A DNA stretch of 64,000 nucleotides. Origin: Clostridium sp. 12(A) (GTDB lineage Bacteria; Bacillota; Clostridia; Lachnospirales; Lachnospiraceae). Under the pieces are notes generated by a model, which ran no database searches, was not told the origin of the DNA, and saw nothing but the letters and a program-made list of their open reading frames with translations. The translations under genes and the position numbers were made by a program. This document shows positions 34,616 through 42,953 of the stretch, in pieces (position 1 is the stretch's first letter; each line of letters starts with the position of its first letter). Location of the stretch: positions 1,612,001 to 1,676,000 of the forward strand of contig JAGI01000002.1 of the NCBI GenBank assembly GCA_000526575.1. The letters run 5' to 3'.

Positions 34616-35476
34616 TCATTCTTTAATATTTTTTAGAAATAAGTAAAGGCAGCTGCTTAGAATAACCGCAATCACCAGAAAACCAACGAGTTCAGATATA
34701 TCTGTCGCAACTCCATTGATTGACTGATTGATGAACATGGCAATGATCACGATGACAAGTACCATCTGCTTAATCACCATAACCGGTGCTAAGAGGTAGC
34801 CAAACTTATTTTTCTTCATAAGTAAAATGCCTGCCAGTATTCCTGTGGGAAGGAGGATGGCCAGGTCTAAAGCCTGAATCACCAGTGTGGTGTAATGCTC
34901 CAGTTCACCTGGAACTTCCTGTTTGACCAGGGGAACACAAATCCGTTTTAACCACATCATGCAAGCCAATGCTGCCGTTATAATGAGGATAATTCCTACA
35001 AACTTTTCAGGAAATCCTTTGTCTAATCTGGACTGTATATCTTCTTCCCATAAAGACAAAAACGTCAGTATAAAAGCGAAAAAGCAGGCCGACAACAATG
35101 CCACATAGACTAAAAACAGTCCATTATACATGGCTCCAAAGGAGTAAGTCGTATACGTATAGAGAAGGTATCCTAAAAGCCCAAGCAGAAGAAATCTGCC
35201 TTTTAGAGAACCTTTTCCTGCAAGAAGGACCGACCACAGTAGTGTGGGAACTCCTAAAACAAGGGTTATCAAATCCTGAGCTCTTGCCTGCAATGCCATG
35301 GATACAGACTCATTCTTATAAAGTCCCTGTCCATACGCCATCACCAGATCTTGATGGATGGAACGTAAGGGTATCTCTTTTCCTCCACCCCGTAAGAAAA
35401 CGCCTGAGGCAGCGGCAATTCCAGCCAGTATAACAATTAATATGGTTAAGAAACTGATCGACTTTCTATATCTCAT
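34616..35476 (-). CDS. Multi-span membrane protein of unknown function
   Basis: This 286-residue protein has about eight hydrophobic helices (near 8-28, 70-90, 95-112, 117-140, 160-177, 195-220, 230-250 and 258-280). I do not recognise a family. A region after the first helix (SIHQDLVMAYGQGLYKNES) would face outside if the N-terminus is inside. It is the only large membrane protein in the 31-kb run apart from the tungstate permease, so it is the only candidate exporter or membrane enzyme for the product. It overlaps iorB by 11 nt. Confidence 0.75.
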   Translation of the reverse strand: MRYRKSISFLTILIVILAGIAAASGVFLRGGGKEIPLRSIHQDLVMAYGQGLYKNESVSMALQARAQDLITLVLGVPTLLWSVLLAGKGSLKGRFLLLGLLGYLLYTYTTYSFGAMYNGLFLVYVALLSACFFAFILTFLSLWEEDIQSRLDKGFPEKFVGIILIITAALACMMWLKRICVPLVKQEVPGELEHYTTLVIQALDLAILLPTGILAGILLMKKNKFGYLLAPVMVIKQMVLVIVIIAMFINQSINGVATDISELVGFLVIAVILSSCLYLFLKNIKE

Positions 35477-36068
35477 GATTCTTCCTATTCGTTTTCATAG
35501 ATTTACTGTTTTCATATCCGAGTTCAAAGGCTTTTAAATTGATGTCCACCAATTTTTCCTTTACTGCTTCCTTTATGGCTGTACGCCATTTTTCTTCCTC
35601 TATGCTAGTAATAGCTGCCAATGCCCCGATGAGGACCACGTTAACCGTCTTTTGATTTCCGGCTTCTTTTGCATAGGTAAGGGCATCAATGATCTTATAG
35701 TGGATTGGTAAAGCTTGAAACCGCTCCTCCAAATCCTCTGGATACTCCGCTGCGCCGGTGATTACAGGCATAGGGTCAATCCGTTGGCTGCTTGTAATTA
35801 AGGTTCCGCCCGGCTTTAGCCATTCCACATATCTGGCGCCTTCCAGCATCTCAAAGGCGAGAATGATATCTGCGGTTCCTTTCTCTATAATGGGAGAATG
35901 AATCTTTTCACCAAACCTCACATATGTAACTACACTTCCGCCTCTTTGAGACATGCCGTGCACTTCAGAGACCTTCACATCCAGCCCGCTGTTTTGAGCC
36001 ATCTTACCAAGAATTCTGCTGGCCAGCACAGCTCCCTGACCTCCAACTGCTGATAACAATATATTCAT
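35466..36068 (-). CDS. iorB: Indolepyruvate:ferredoxin oxidoreductase, beta subunit
   Basis: This 200-residue protein is the gamma-type domain of 2-oxoacid oxidoreductases: VGGQGAVLASRILG at the N-terminus, EVHGMSQRGGSVVTYVRFG and ILAFEMLEGARYV. With IorA it oxidatively decarboxylates aryl pyruvates (indole-, phenyl-, hydroxyphenyl-) to aryl-acetyl-CoA, reducing ferredoxin. It follows iorA by 17 nt and overlaps the membrane-protein gene. In this setting it may supply an aryl-acetyl-CoA starter. Confidence 0.93.
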   Translation of the reverse strand: MNILLSAVGGQGAVLASRILGKMAQNSGLDVKVSEVHGMSQRGGSVVTYVRFGEKIHSPIIEKGTADIILAFEMLEGARYVEWLKPGGTLITSSQRIDPMPVITGAAEYPEDLEERFQALPIHYKIIDALTYAKEAGNQKTVNVVLIGALAAITSIEEEKWRTAIKEAVKEKLVDINLKAFELGYENSKSMKTNRKNHEI

Positions 36069-36085
36069 CTCAAATCCCCCTCATC

Positions 36086-37819
36086 TTACGCCTCTTTTTT
36101 AATGGCATCGAATTTGCAGATTCTGGTGCAAAGCTCACATCCAACACAAAGCTCTTTTTTTATCTCTGCCCTGCTGTGGGAAAAAGAAATGGCAGGACAA
36201 CCAATCTTCATGCATGCCTTGCACCCTTTGCATTCCTTGATGCTCAGAGGCTTATGGATCAAAGAGGAGTTTTTAAGGAGGACACAGGGACGCTTCGTTA
36301 TGATTACCGAAGGCTCTTCCGCTTGAGTCTCTTCTATGACGATTCGCTCCAGCTCCGTGATATCATGGGCGTCTACGGTCTGGATCCGTTTGATTCCAAT
36401 GGCCTTTGCCAGAGCTACAAAATCAACCGCCTGACTTTTCTCCCCCCGAATGGTACAGCCAGTTCCTGGGTGATCCTGGTGTCCGGTCATTGCAGTGGTG
36501 GAATTATCAAGTATGATGACCGTAGTATTACCCTGGTTATATACCACATCAATCAGACCTGTAATGCCGGAATGAACAAACGTGGAATCTCCTATCACCG
36601 CAACCGTTCTTTTTGAAAATTCTTTTCCTCTTGCCTTTTCAAACCCAAAGGCCATACCAATGCTGGCTCCCATACAGATGGAAGTATCCATAGAGCTTAA
36701 AGGTGCAAAAGCCGCCAGAGTATAACAGCCGATATCTCCCGAGACATGAAGCTTTAGTTTATTTAAGACATAGAACACCCCTCTGTGATGACAGCCTGGA
36801 CAGAGAACCGGAGGTCTTACAGGAATATCCTTTGTAAGCTCTGATGTCACTCCATCAATCCTTTCCTTAAGCACGGCGGCACGGATGATTTCCTGATTTA
36901 ACTCTCCAATAACAGGAATTACATCTTTGCCAATGACTGAAAGCCCCCAGGATTTAATCTTCTCTTCTATTATGGGTTCCAGTTCTTCAATGACATAGAC
37001 GGTCTTACAGCTCCTTATAAATTCCGTAATCTTCTTTCTGGGAAGAGGATAAGAAAGGCCCAGCTTTAAATAGGAAGCTTCCGGAAGCACCTCCTTGGAA
37101 TATTGATACGCTATGCCGTTTGTAATAATTCCAATGTCCCTGCTCTGATACTCCACTGTATTAAGCTCTGTGGTCTCAGCAAATGCCTCCAGCTTTCTTA
37201 ACCGCTCTTCTGCTACCACTCGTCTCTTTTTTGCTACTGCCGGAGCCACGATGTACTTATTGGGATTCTTATCATACTCCTTTAACTGAAAGGGTACTTG
37301 ATCGAGAAGCTCCACCATGCTTTGAGAATGGGAGATTCTCGTATTTAACCTTAAGATGACCGGGGTGTCAAAGGTCTCACTGATTTCCAGCCCGATACCC
37401 ACAAAATCCTTACATTCCTGGCTGTCGGAAGGCTCCAGAATGGGAACCTTGGCTGCCATTCCAAAATATCTTGTATCCTGCTCATTCTGAGAGCTGTGCT
37501 GACTTGGATCATCTGCGACTGCAAGGAGCAGACCGGCATTTACACCCGGATAAGAGATGGACATCAGGGCATCAGCCGCAACATTCAGTCCCACATGCTT
37601 CATGGATACAATGGTTCTGGCTCCTGCGATGGAAGCCCCGATTCCTACTTCTAAGGCTACTTTTTCATTGGGAGACCATTCTGTATTAATGGATTCATAC
37701 TTTTTAATATTCTCTGTAATTTCCGTACTGGGAGTTCCCGGATAGGCAGATGCAACTGTCACTCCATACTCAAAAGCACCTCTTGCAACCGCTTCATTTC
37801 CTAAGAGTATCTGTTTCAT
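36086..37819 (-). CDS. iorA: Indolepyruvate:ferredoxin oxidoreductase, alpha subunit
   Basis: This 577-residue protein has the pyrimidine-binding domain (GNEAVARGAFEYGV, SAYPGTPSTEI), the thiamine diphosphate domain (PPVLCPGCHHRG, GDSTFVHSGI, ILDNSTTAMTGHQDHPG) and a C-terminal ferredoxin domain with CKGCKACMKIGCP and CVGCELCTRIC for two 4Fe-4S clusters. It forms the catalytic subunit with IorB. ATG 37819 is used; the frame is open 16 codons further upstream into the preceding gene. Its presence suggests that aromatic amino-acid-derived keto acids feed the pathway, or that reduced ferredoxin is made for AOR. Confidence 0.95.
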   Translation of the reverse strand: MKQILLGNEAVARGAFEYGVTVASAYPGTPSTEITENIKKYESINTEWSPNEKVALEVGIGASIAGARTIVSMKHVGLNVAADALMSISYPGVNAGLLLAVADDPSQHSSQNEQDTRYFGMAAKVPILEPSDSQECKDFVGIGLEISETFDTPVILRLNTRISHSQSMVELLDQVPFQLKEYDKNPNKYIVAPAVAKKRRVVAEERLRKLEAFAETTELNTVEYQSRDIGIITNGIAYQYSKEVLPEASYLKLGLSYPLPRKKITEFIRSCKTVYVIEELEPIIEEKIKSWGLSVIGKDVIPVIGELNQEIIRAAVLKERIDGVTSELTKDIPVRPPVLCPGCHHRGVFYVLNKLKLHVSGDIGCYTLAAFAPLSSMDTSICMGASIGMAFGFEKARGKEFSKRTVAVIGDSTFVHSGITGLIDVVYNQGNTTVIILDNSTTAMTGHQDHPGTGCTIRGEKSQAVDFVALAKAIGIKRIQTVDAHDITELERIVIEETQAEEPSVIITKRPCVLLKNSSLIHKPLSIKECKGCKACMKIGCPAISFSHSRAEIKKELCVGCELCTRICKFDAIKKEA

Positions 37820-37826
37820 ATGTATT

Positions 37827-38285
37827 TCATTTCCTTTCGAAATGTTCCTGGAGATTATAAATGTCATTTACCACCTTTTGAAAATGGTTTTCCCGTTCCG
37901 TGCTGTCCACACCGGCTTCTTCCATGGAAAAATCAACAGATACCCCATCGTCATTCACTTCAAAGGAAAAGCTGCCTGTAGGTGTATAAGGACCGTTTAA
38001 GATTAGGAAGGAAATTTTTTTATAACGATCACATTCTATGATTTTATAATCTGCCTTGATGGTTCTTGTGGGAGGGCCATTCATCTCCTGCAAAAACAGG
38101 GCTCCAGCTCCAATTGACTCCTCTGACGGATATTCAACAGATTTTACACCGGGCCGCCATTTTTTATTATTTCTACCATCTAATATAAATTCAAATATTT
38201 CTTCTATTTTTCCGTGTAACACGACACTTGCGTTTGCATATGCCACCGCGCTATCTCCTTTATCATTGGAATTAAAAAACTTCAT
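37827..38285 (-). CDS. SRPBCC (polyketide cyclase/START-like) protein
   Basis: This 152-residue protein fits the SRPBCC lipid-binding fold: an N-terminal strand ANASVVLHGKIEEIFEFILD, the GRNNKKWRPGVKSVEY turn and a long C-terminal helix. Family members bind hydrophobic ligands; some cyclise polyketides. It overlaps the upstream GNAT gene by 14 nt and precedes iorA by 7 nt. A second, different SRPBCC gene lies at 42433. Catalytic residues cannot be assigned from sequence. Confidence 0.78.
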   Translation of the reverse strand: MKFFNSNDKGDSAVAYANASVVLHGKIEEIFEFILDGRNNKKWRPGVKSVEYPSEESIGAGALFLQEMNGPPTRTIKADYKIIECDRYKKISFLILNGPYTPTGSFSFEVNDDGVSVDFSMEEAGVDSTERENHFQKVVNDIYNLQEHFERK

Positions 38286-39204
38286 TATCCCCTATGACCA
38301 GATTACAGGTATCTCCAAGAGAAACCGGGGCCTTTGACAGAGGATCATATGCTATTAAGTTGCTGTATTCTGTACCTTTACAATATCCAGCACGAATAAA
38401 ATAATCTGCATAAATGGTAGAGCTTAACACGTTAATGAGAGAAACCGGTTCTTTTATGGTTCCTGCCGCCTTCAATAATTCGAAAAAGACAGTCTCATTC
38501 TCTGCTTCTACATCAAGGATATGGATCCGTTTAAAAGGCTGGTAGTACTTATACACCACATATCCCTTCACCCTTCCATGCTCCTGATAGATAAATATTT
38601 TATAATCTCCAGAAGGACGTCTTAAATATCGCCAGGAAAAGTAATCCGCCTCTTTGATAATGGAAAATGATCTTCCGTGGGAGATCTTAAAGGCAAATTC
38701 AGTAAAAGCCTCTTTCCACAACGGAAAATTAAGAGAGGTCATGAGAGTAATCCTCCCATCCTCTAACTGAGTTACGCTCTCACCTTCTAATATCTTTTTT
38801 TCCAGATAGAAATTTGGAGGAAATGTAGTCCACCCCACTCTCCGATGTCCCGGAAGAGAGCTTTCATTTGGCAATCCAACTAAAATCTGTATTCCCATTT
38901 CACCGACCGCTGAAAGTACATACCGCCCAAGCTTTGTAAACAAATGGCATCCCTGATATTCTGGTGTGACAAACACATTGTTGCATAGTCCGCTCTTTAC
39001 CAGATTCCCTTGAAACACAGCCTGGCTTTGCAGAATACAATATCCTGCGCACAAGGTATCCTGTTCAAAGGCTCCATAGACAAGATTACGGGGATCAAAG
39101 ATCCATTCATAATCCCGCATTTCAAAGGCCCGGCTAAATGCATGCTCCCAGCCATTTACAAACTTAAGCTTTTGTGAATCTTCCATTAACAATCTAAATT
39201 CCAC
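38272..39204 (-). CDS. GNAT-type N-acyltransferase
   Basis: This 310-residue protein has a GNAT domain in its first half (LCAGYCILQSQAVF, CNNVFVTPEYQGCHLFTKLGRYV, in which EYQGCHLFTKLG is the acyl-CoA loop, and LVGLPNESSLPGHRRVGW), followed by a second half with an aromatic-rich region of the type found in GNAT proteins that act on peptidoglycan or surface sugars. It may acylate an amino sugar or amine, which fits the PIG-L deacetylase in the same run. The substrate is unknown. Confidence 0.75.
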   Translation of the reverse strand: MEFRLLMEDSQKLKFVNGWEHAFSRAFEMRDYEWIFDPRNLVYGAFEQDTLCAGYCILQSQAVFQGNLVKSGLCNNVFVTPEYQGCHLFTKLGRYVLSAVGEMGIQILVGLPNESSLPGHRRVGWTTFPPNFYLEKKILEGESVTQLEDGRITLMTSLNFPLWKEAFTEFAFKISHGRSFSIIKEADYFSWRYLRRPSGDYKIFIYQEHGRVKGYVVYKYYQPFKRIHILDVEAENETVFFELLKAAGTIKEPVSLINVLSSTIYADYFIRAGYCKGTEYSNLIAYDPLSKAPVSLGDTCNLVIGDNEVF

Positions 39205-39237
39205 GGCATTTACCTCACCTTATTGGTTTTACCCAAG

Positions 39238-39456
39238 TTATTTTTTAGCTTCCAGGTTCTTTGCCAGCTCAGCAAATGTCATGGTCTTCTCCACTTCTTC
39301 ATCCTCAATATCCATATCCAGTGTTCCGCTCAGTTCAATAATGAACTGAACCAGGTTCATGGAATCAAATCTCTTAGCTTCTTCCAATCTGGAGGTGGGC
39401 AGAATATCGTCATCCTCAAAAATATCAGTAGCAAGTGTCATAATAATATCTAACAT
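39238..39456 (-). CDS. Acyl carrier protein, DSM site
   Basis: This 72-residue carrier protein has the attachment Ser in EAKRFDSMNLVQFIIEL. DSM replaces the usual DSL. Helices I (MLDIIMTLATDIFED) and III fit an ACP. It is distinct from the 100-residue ACP at 34291 and lies between a KAS III gene and a GNAT gene, so it may be reserved for starter loading or a side branch. A GGGGAA-type site precedes the ATG. Confidence 0.88.
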   Translation of the reverse strand: MLDIIMTLATDIFEDDDILPTSRLEEAKRFDSMNLVQFIIELSGTLDMDIEDEEVEKTMTFAELAKNLEAKK

Positions 39457-39483
39457 AGTTTCATTCCCCTTTATCTTCTCCGC

Positions 39484-40452
39484 TTATTTGATATCATGTT
39501 CTTTCTTTAAATAGCATCCTCCCCAGGAAAGACCGCCTCCAAAGGCTGCAAGAAATACATGATTTTCTTTTTTCGCTTCTTCCGACTCCAGATATTCGCT
39601 TAAGGCAATGAGAACGGAAGCACCAGCTGTGTTCGCATATTTGTCCACATTGAAAAAGAACTTCTCATCAGAAACGTCTGTGCGTCTGGCAATTTCTTTG
39701 ATAATGTTTAAATTGGCCTGATGGGTGATGACCCTGTCCGCCGCCACCTCATTCCTCTTAGAAAGGAGTCCAATCAGCTCGCTTCCCTTCTCGCAGGCAA
39801 AACGGTACACACTTTGTCCCTCCATGGAAAAATAATAATCACGCTCCTTTTTAACGGTGGCTGCCGGAAGCATGCTTCCTCCTGCCGGAACCTGAATCAC
39901 ATCACAGCCGCTTCCATCGGAAAAAAGCAGGATGTCTTTTAGTTCATAAGCTCCATGACCGGATAAAAGAACGGCTGCTGCCCCGTCCCCAAAATAAGGA
40001 AACGTAGCGATGTCCTTTGGATTTAATAACTTGCTGTATACCTCTGAAGCCACCACGATTACATTCTTCGCCCCGTCATTTATGAGAGAAGAAGCAATCT
40101 TTAGTCCGTAGATTCCTCCGCTGCAGACTGAATTAATATCAAATGCATAGGCATTTTTAAACCCGCACATTTCCTGTATCCTGGTAGCAGTGGCAGGCTG
40201 TATCCGGTCAGGGGATGATGTTGCACAAATAAGAACATCAACCTCTGCGGGATTCATCCCGGTCTTACGTAAAAGCTCTTTCACCGCCAAAGCTCCAAGA
40301 TCCGAAGTGCACTCATCTGTCACGTGCCTTCTTGTCTTAATCCCAGCTTTTTCTTCAATGAGCTGCCGGTATTTTGGCGGAAACTGGGTCAAGTCATCAT
40401 TGAATATCTCATTGGCAGGCAGATACTGCGCCGTATTTACGATAAAAGCCAT
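39484..40452 (-). CDS. KAS III (FabH-type) ketosynthase, intact active site
   Basis: This 322-residue protein keeps the whole KAS III triad: Cys in DINSVCSGGIYGL, His in VITHQANLNII and Asn in YANTAGASVLIAL. It should condense an acyl-CoA starter with malonyl-ACP, and is the natural entry point of the assembly line. Its partner carrier is probably the 72-residue ACP encoded 27 nt downstream. Starter specificity is not readable, but nearby iorAB and AOR suggest an aryl or branched acyl group. Confidence 0.92.
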   Translation of the reverse strand: MAFIVNTAQYLPANEIFNDDLTQFPPKYRQLIEEKAGIKTRRHVTDECTSDLGALAVKELLRKTGMNPAEVDVLICATSSPDRIQPATATRIQEMCGFKNAYAFDINSVCSGGIYGLKIASSLINDGAKNVIVVASEVYSKLLNPKDIATFPYFGDGAAAVLLSGHGAYELKDILLFSDGSGCDVIQVPAGGSMLPAATVKKERDYYFSMEGQSVYRFACEKGSELIGLLSKRNEVAADRVITHQANLNIIKEIARRTDVSDEKFFFNVDKYANTAGASVLIALSEYLESEEAKKENHVFLAAFGGGLSWGGCYLKKEHDIK

Positions 40453-40474
40453 AATCCATCTCCCTTAAGTATGT

Positions 40475-41683
40475 TCAGAACAATTGAAATTCCTGGTCTA
40501 ATTCATCTACCACCTTCTGAAATCCAGGGGATTCTAAAAAAGACTTGCGATATTTGGATAAATTCTTTTTCATGGTATCATCTTCAATTACCTGAAGAAT
40601 CAGCGCCTTTAAGTTATCCTTCTGGAACGCTTCTGTATTTGCCATAAAAAGCTTACCGCATCCATCTGCTTCCACCACTCTTCCATTGCTGGCCTGCTCT
40701 GCATGACCAGGGCATATAATGAGGGGTGTTTCATAAAGAATGGAATCACTGATGCTGTTAAACCCACCGTGGGATATGAATAATACAGACCGTTTTAATA
40801 CTTTGCGGTATTCCTCCAGGCTTAGATTCTCATAAACCGTTACGTAATCCGGTAAGTTTTCTTCATTTACTTTATTATTCTTGTTGCCGCCAAAGGATAC
40901 CACCACCTGATATCCTAAGTCTTTGGAAGCATCAATGCAGATATCCCAATAGGTATGGCTGAAACATATGGTGCCAAGGCTGATGAATATAATATCTTTT
41001 TTTTCCGTGAGATCTTCTTTGTCCACAAAAGCAGGGCCTACGAATTTAACATTGGGGGGATACTTATACCCGCCGGGATGAAAATCCTTGGAGGTCACTA
41101 CCATCGTAAATTTCCCTTCCGGCTCCATGATATTCCATGGCTTATCAACCACCTTGCCATACTGCTTTTCCAACCGCTTTATAATGGTGTTAAACTTCAT
41201 GATATAGGGAATGGAAACCGCTGCACTTTTTACCAGACTTATGGTAAAAGCAGGTGTTTCTTTCATCATGATCTTATCTCCCATGAAGCTGCTTACAAAA
41301 TACACATAAGGAATATGAAAGTATCTGGCAGCAATCTTGCTCCAGATGGCCAGGGTATCGCATATAATAAGATCCGGCTTCTCTTTTTCCACTTCTTTCA
41401 TCATGAAGGGGAGGAGCTTCTCTGTAAATGTATAAAATACATAAAGCAGATTCATAAACTGTGACTGAAGCTTCTCATCTGCCGCAAGCTTATTATAATA
41501 ATGATAGAAATCATCGGGGTATTTCCTCAAATCCACCCCATCCATCTGGTCAAACTTATGGAAATACTGCTCAAAGGTATAATAAATCAGGTTCACATTT
41601 CGCTGGGATAATTCTTTACACAGGTTGAGCTGCGGGTTTACGTGCCCGGATACCGGAAGACTGATAAACATGATCTTTTTCAA
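40475..41683 (-). CDS. MGT/UGT-type glycosyltransferase
   Basis: This 402-residue GT-B enzyme belongs to the macrolide-glycosyltransferase group: N-terminal FISLPVSGHVNPQL with the catalytic His, DTLAIWSKIAARY, IFISLGTICFSH, and the donor-binding motif SHGGFNSISDSILYETP with PGHAEQASNGRVVE. It transfers a sugar from an NDP donor to a lipophilic acceptor. The start is TTG 41683 with AAGGAA upstream; ATG 41671 is possible. It overlaps the end of the rmlA gene by 68 nt. With rmlA, rmlB and the epimerase it argues for a glycosylated product. Confidence 0.92.
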   Translation of the reverse strand: MKKIMFISLPVSGHVNPQLNLCKELSQRNVNLIYYTFEQYFHKFDQMDGVDLRKYPDDFYHYYNKLAADEKLQSQFMNLLYVFYTFTEKLLPFMMKEVEKEKPDLIICDTLAIWSKIAARYFHIPYVYFVSSFMGDKIMMKETPAFTISLVKSAAVSIPYIMKFNTIIKRLEKQYGKVVDKPWNIMEPEGKFTMVVTSKDFHPGGYKYPPNVKFVGPAFVDKEDLTEKKDIIFISLGTICFSHTYWDICIDASKDLGYQVVVSFGGNKNNKVNEENLPDYVTVYENLSLEEYRKVLKRSVLFISHGGFNSISDSILYETPLIICPGHAEQASNGRVVEADGCGKLFMANTEAFQKDNLKALILQVIEDDTMKKNLSKYRKSFLESPGFQKVVDELDQEFQLF

Positions 41684-42419
41684 TTTCCTTTTTCTCCTTC
41701 TCTTCTAACTCTTTCATCAATACAGTTGCCTCAAATAACTGTTCAAAGGTTCCCGCATCGGTCCATTTGGAAGTTAAAATCCCATAGGTAAGCTGTCCCT
41801 GTTCTGCATAATGGTGGAGAACATCAGTGGTTTCATATTCATTTCTTGAGCTTAGCTTCATCTGCTTTAACAGCTCAAATACCTCTGGCTTAAAGATCCA
41901 TAAGCCGGTGTTGACGTAATTGGAGAAAGGTTCTTTGGGCTTTTCCACCAGCCTGGTGATTTTATTTTTCTTAAATTCCACCACTCCGTAAAGCTTTGGA
42001 TTATCCGACTGGGTAATAAGAATCTTGGCACTGAACTCTTTTTTCTCAGATTCAAACTCTTTTACAAATGATGTTAAATCTTCCGTCACAATATTGTCAC
42101 CAAGAATGACCATAAACTCATCACCTCTAACAAATTCTTCTGCGCACAATAAAGCTGCTCCGGTTCCTTCGTTGCCTTCCTGAATCTCATAATGAAGCTT
42201 GACGCCAAACTCTTCGCCTGTTTTTAAAAGCTTGTAAAAATGCCCTAGATATTCTCCGCTCGTTACGATGAGGATATCTTTGATTCCCACTTTAGCCAGG
42301 GTCTCTATGGGGTAATAGATCATAGGCTTTTTATAAACTGGAAGCAAATGCTTGTTGGTAATGATCGTTAACGGATTCAGACGCGTTCCATGACCGCCTG
42401 CTAAAATAACACCTCTCAT
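41616..42419 (-). CDS. rmlA: Glucose-1-phosphate thymidylyltransferase-like enzyme
   Basis: This 267-residue nucleotidyltransferase has the signature LAGGHGTRLNPLT, then LLPVYKKPMIYYPIETL, ILIVTSGEYLGHF, MVILGDNIV and LVEKPKEPFSNYVNTGLW. It should make NDP-glucose, the substrate of the RmlB-like enzyme at 25883. Its C-terminal tail (KELEEKEKKEIEKDHVYQ) is charged and encoded within the 68-nt overlap with the glycosyltransferase gene. ATG 42419 with AGAGGTG upstream is used; the open frame extends 14 codons further. Confidence 0.9.
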   Translation of the reverse strand: MRGVILAGGHGTRLNPLTIITNKHLLPVYKKPMIYYPIETLAKVGIKDILIVTSGEYLGHFYKLLKTGEEFGVKLHYEIQEGNEGTGAALLCAEEFVRGDEFMVILGDNIVTEDLTSFVKEFESEKKEFSAKILITQSDNPKLYGVVEFKKNKITRLVEKPKEPFSNYVNTGLWIFKPEVFELLKQMKLSSRNEYETTDVLHHYAEQGQLTYGILTSKWTDAGTFEQLFEATVLMKELEEKEKKEIEKDHVYQSSGIRARKPAAQPV

Positions 42420-42432
42420 AATCAGCACCTCT

Positions 42433-42930
42433 CTACTTATGTAATTTTTTGTTTCTCTCAAGTTCTTTTTTTATTTGCTTTTTTAACACAGAATATCTCC
42501 AATTCATAAAAGCCAGATGATTGGGAACCAAGCAATAAACATAATATTTATGCAGAAACTTATTTTTACCAGATAGAATATGAATGTTTTCCAATATGAC
42601 ACCGCCATCAGCAGGATGTAAATTAAAATATGCCTTTCCTCTCATGGGGCCGCCATCTCCCTTAAGGACAATTGATTTTTCCTTTATCACTTCTGTTACC
42701 TTCAATCTGTAATAGAATAAAGGCATGGTAAAGCAGATGGTTCCAATGCAGCCTGGCTCCAGCTGTTTCCGGTCAAAACTGATCCAAAGAACTGGCATAA
42801 AGTCAAACCATTTATGGAACTTTTCTCTGTCATACACATGATGAAATACTAAGCCTGCCTGATCCTCCGAAATGGGAATAAAAACCTGCGACCGTATCTC
42901 TATTTTCTCTTTATTATCTAACCAACCCAT
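42433..42930 (-). CDS. SRPBCC/START-like protein
   Basis: This 165-residue protein has a cyclase-like beta pattern: IRSQVFIPISEDQAGLVFHH, a helix with FHKWFDFMPVLW, then strands ICFTMPLFYYRLKVTEV and GGVILENIHILSGK, with a basic C-terminal end (KQIKKELERNKKLHK). It is only distantly like the SRPBCC protein at 37827. It lies between the AOR and rmlA genes and may bind or cyclise the lipophilic intermediate. The assignment is by pattern, not by conserved catalytic residues. Confidence 0.68.
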   Translation of the reverse strand: MGWLDNKEKIEIRSQVFIPISEDQAGLVFHHVYDREKFHKWFDFMPVLWISFDRKQLEPGCIGTICFTMPLFYYRLKVTEVIKEKSIVLKGDGGPMRGKAYFNLHPADGGVILENIHILSGKNKFLHKYYVYCLVPNHLAFMNWRYSVLKKQIKKELERNKKLHK

Positions 42931-42953
42931 GGGTTATCCGCCTCTGTGAAATA

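Noticed and set aside
36102..36616. Plus-strand open frames opposite iorA
   Set aside because: Antisense to conserved thiamine and ferredoxin domains; no independent support.
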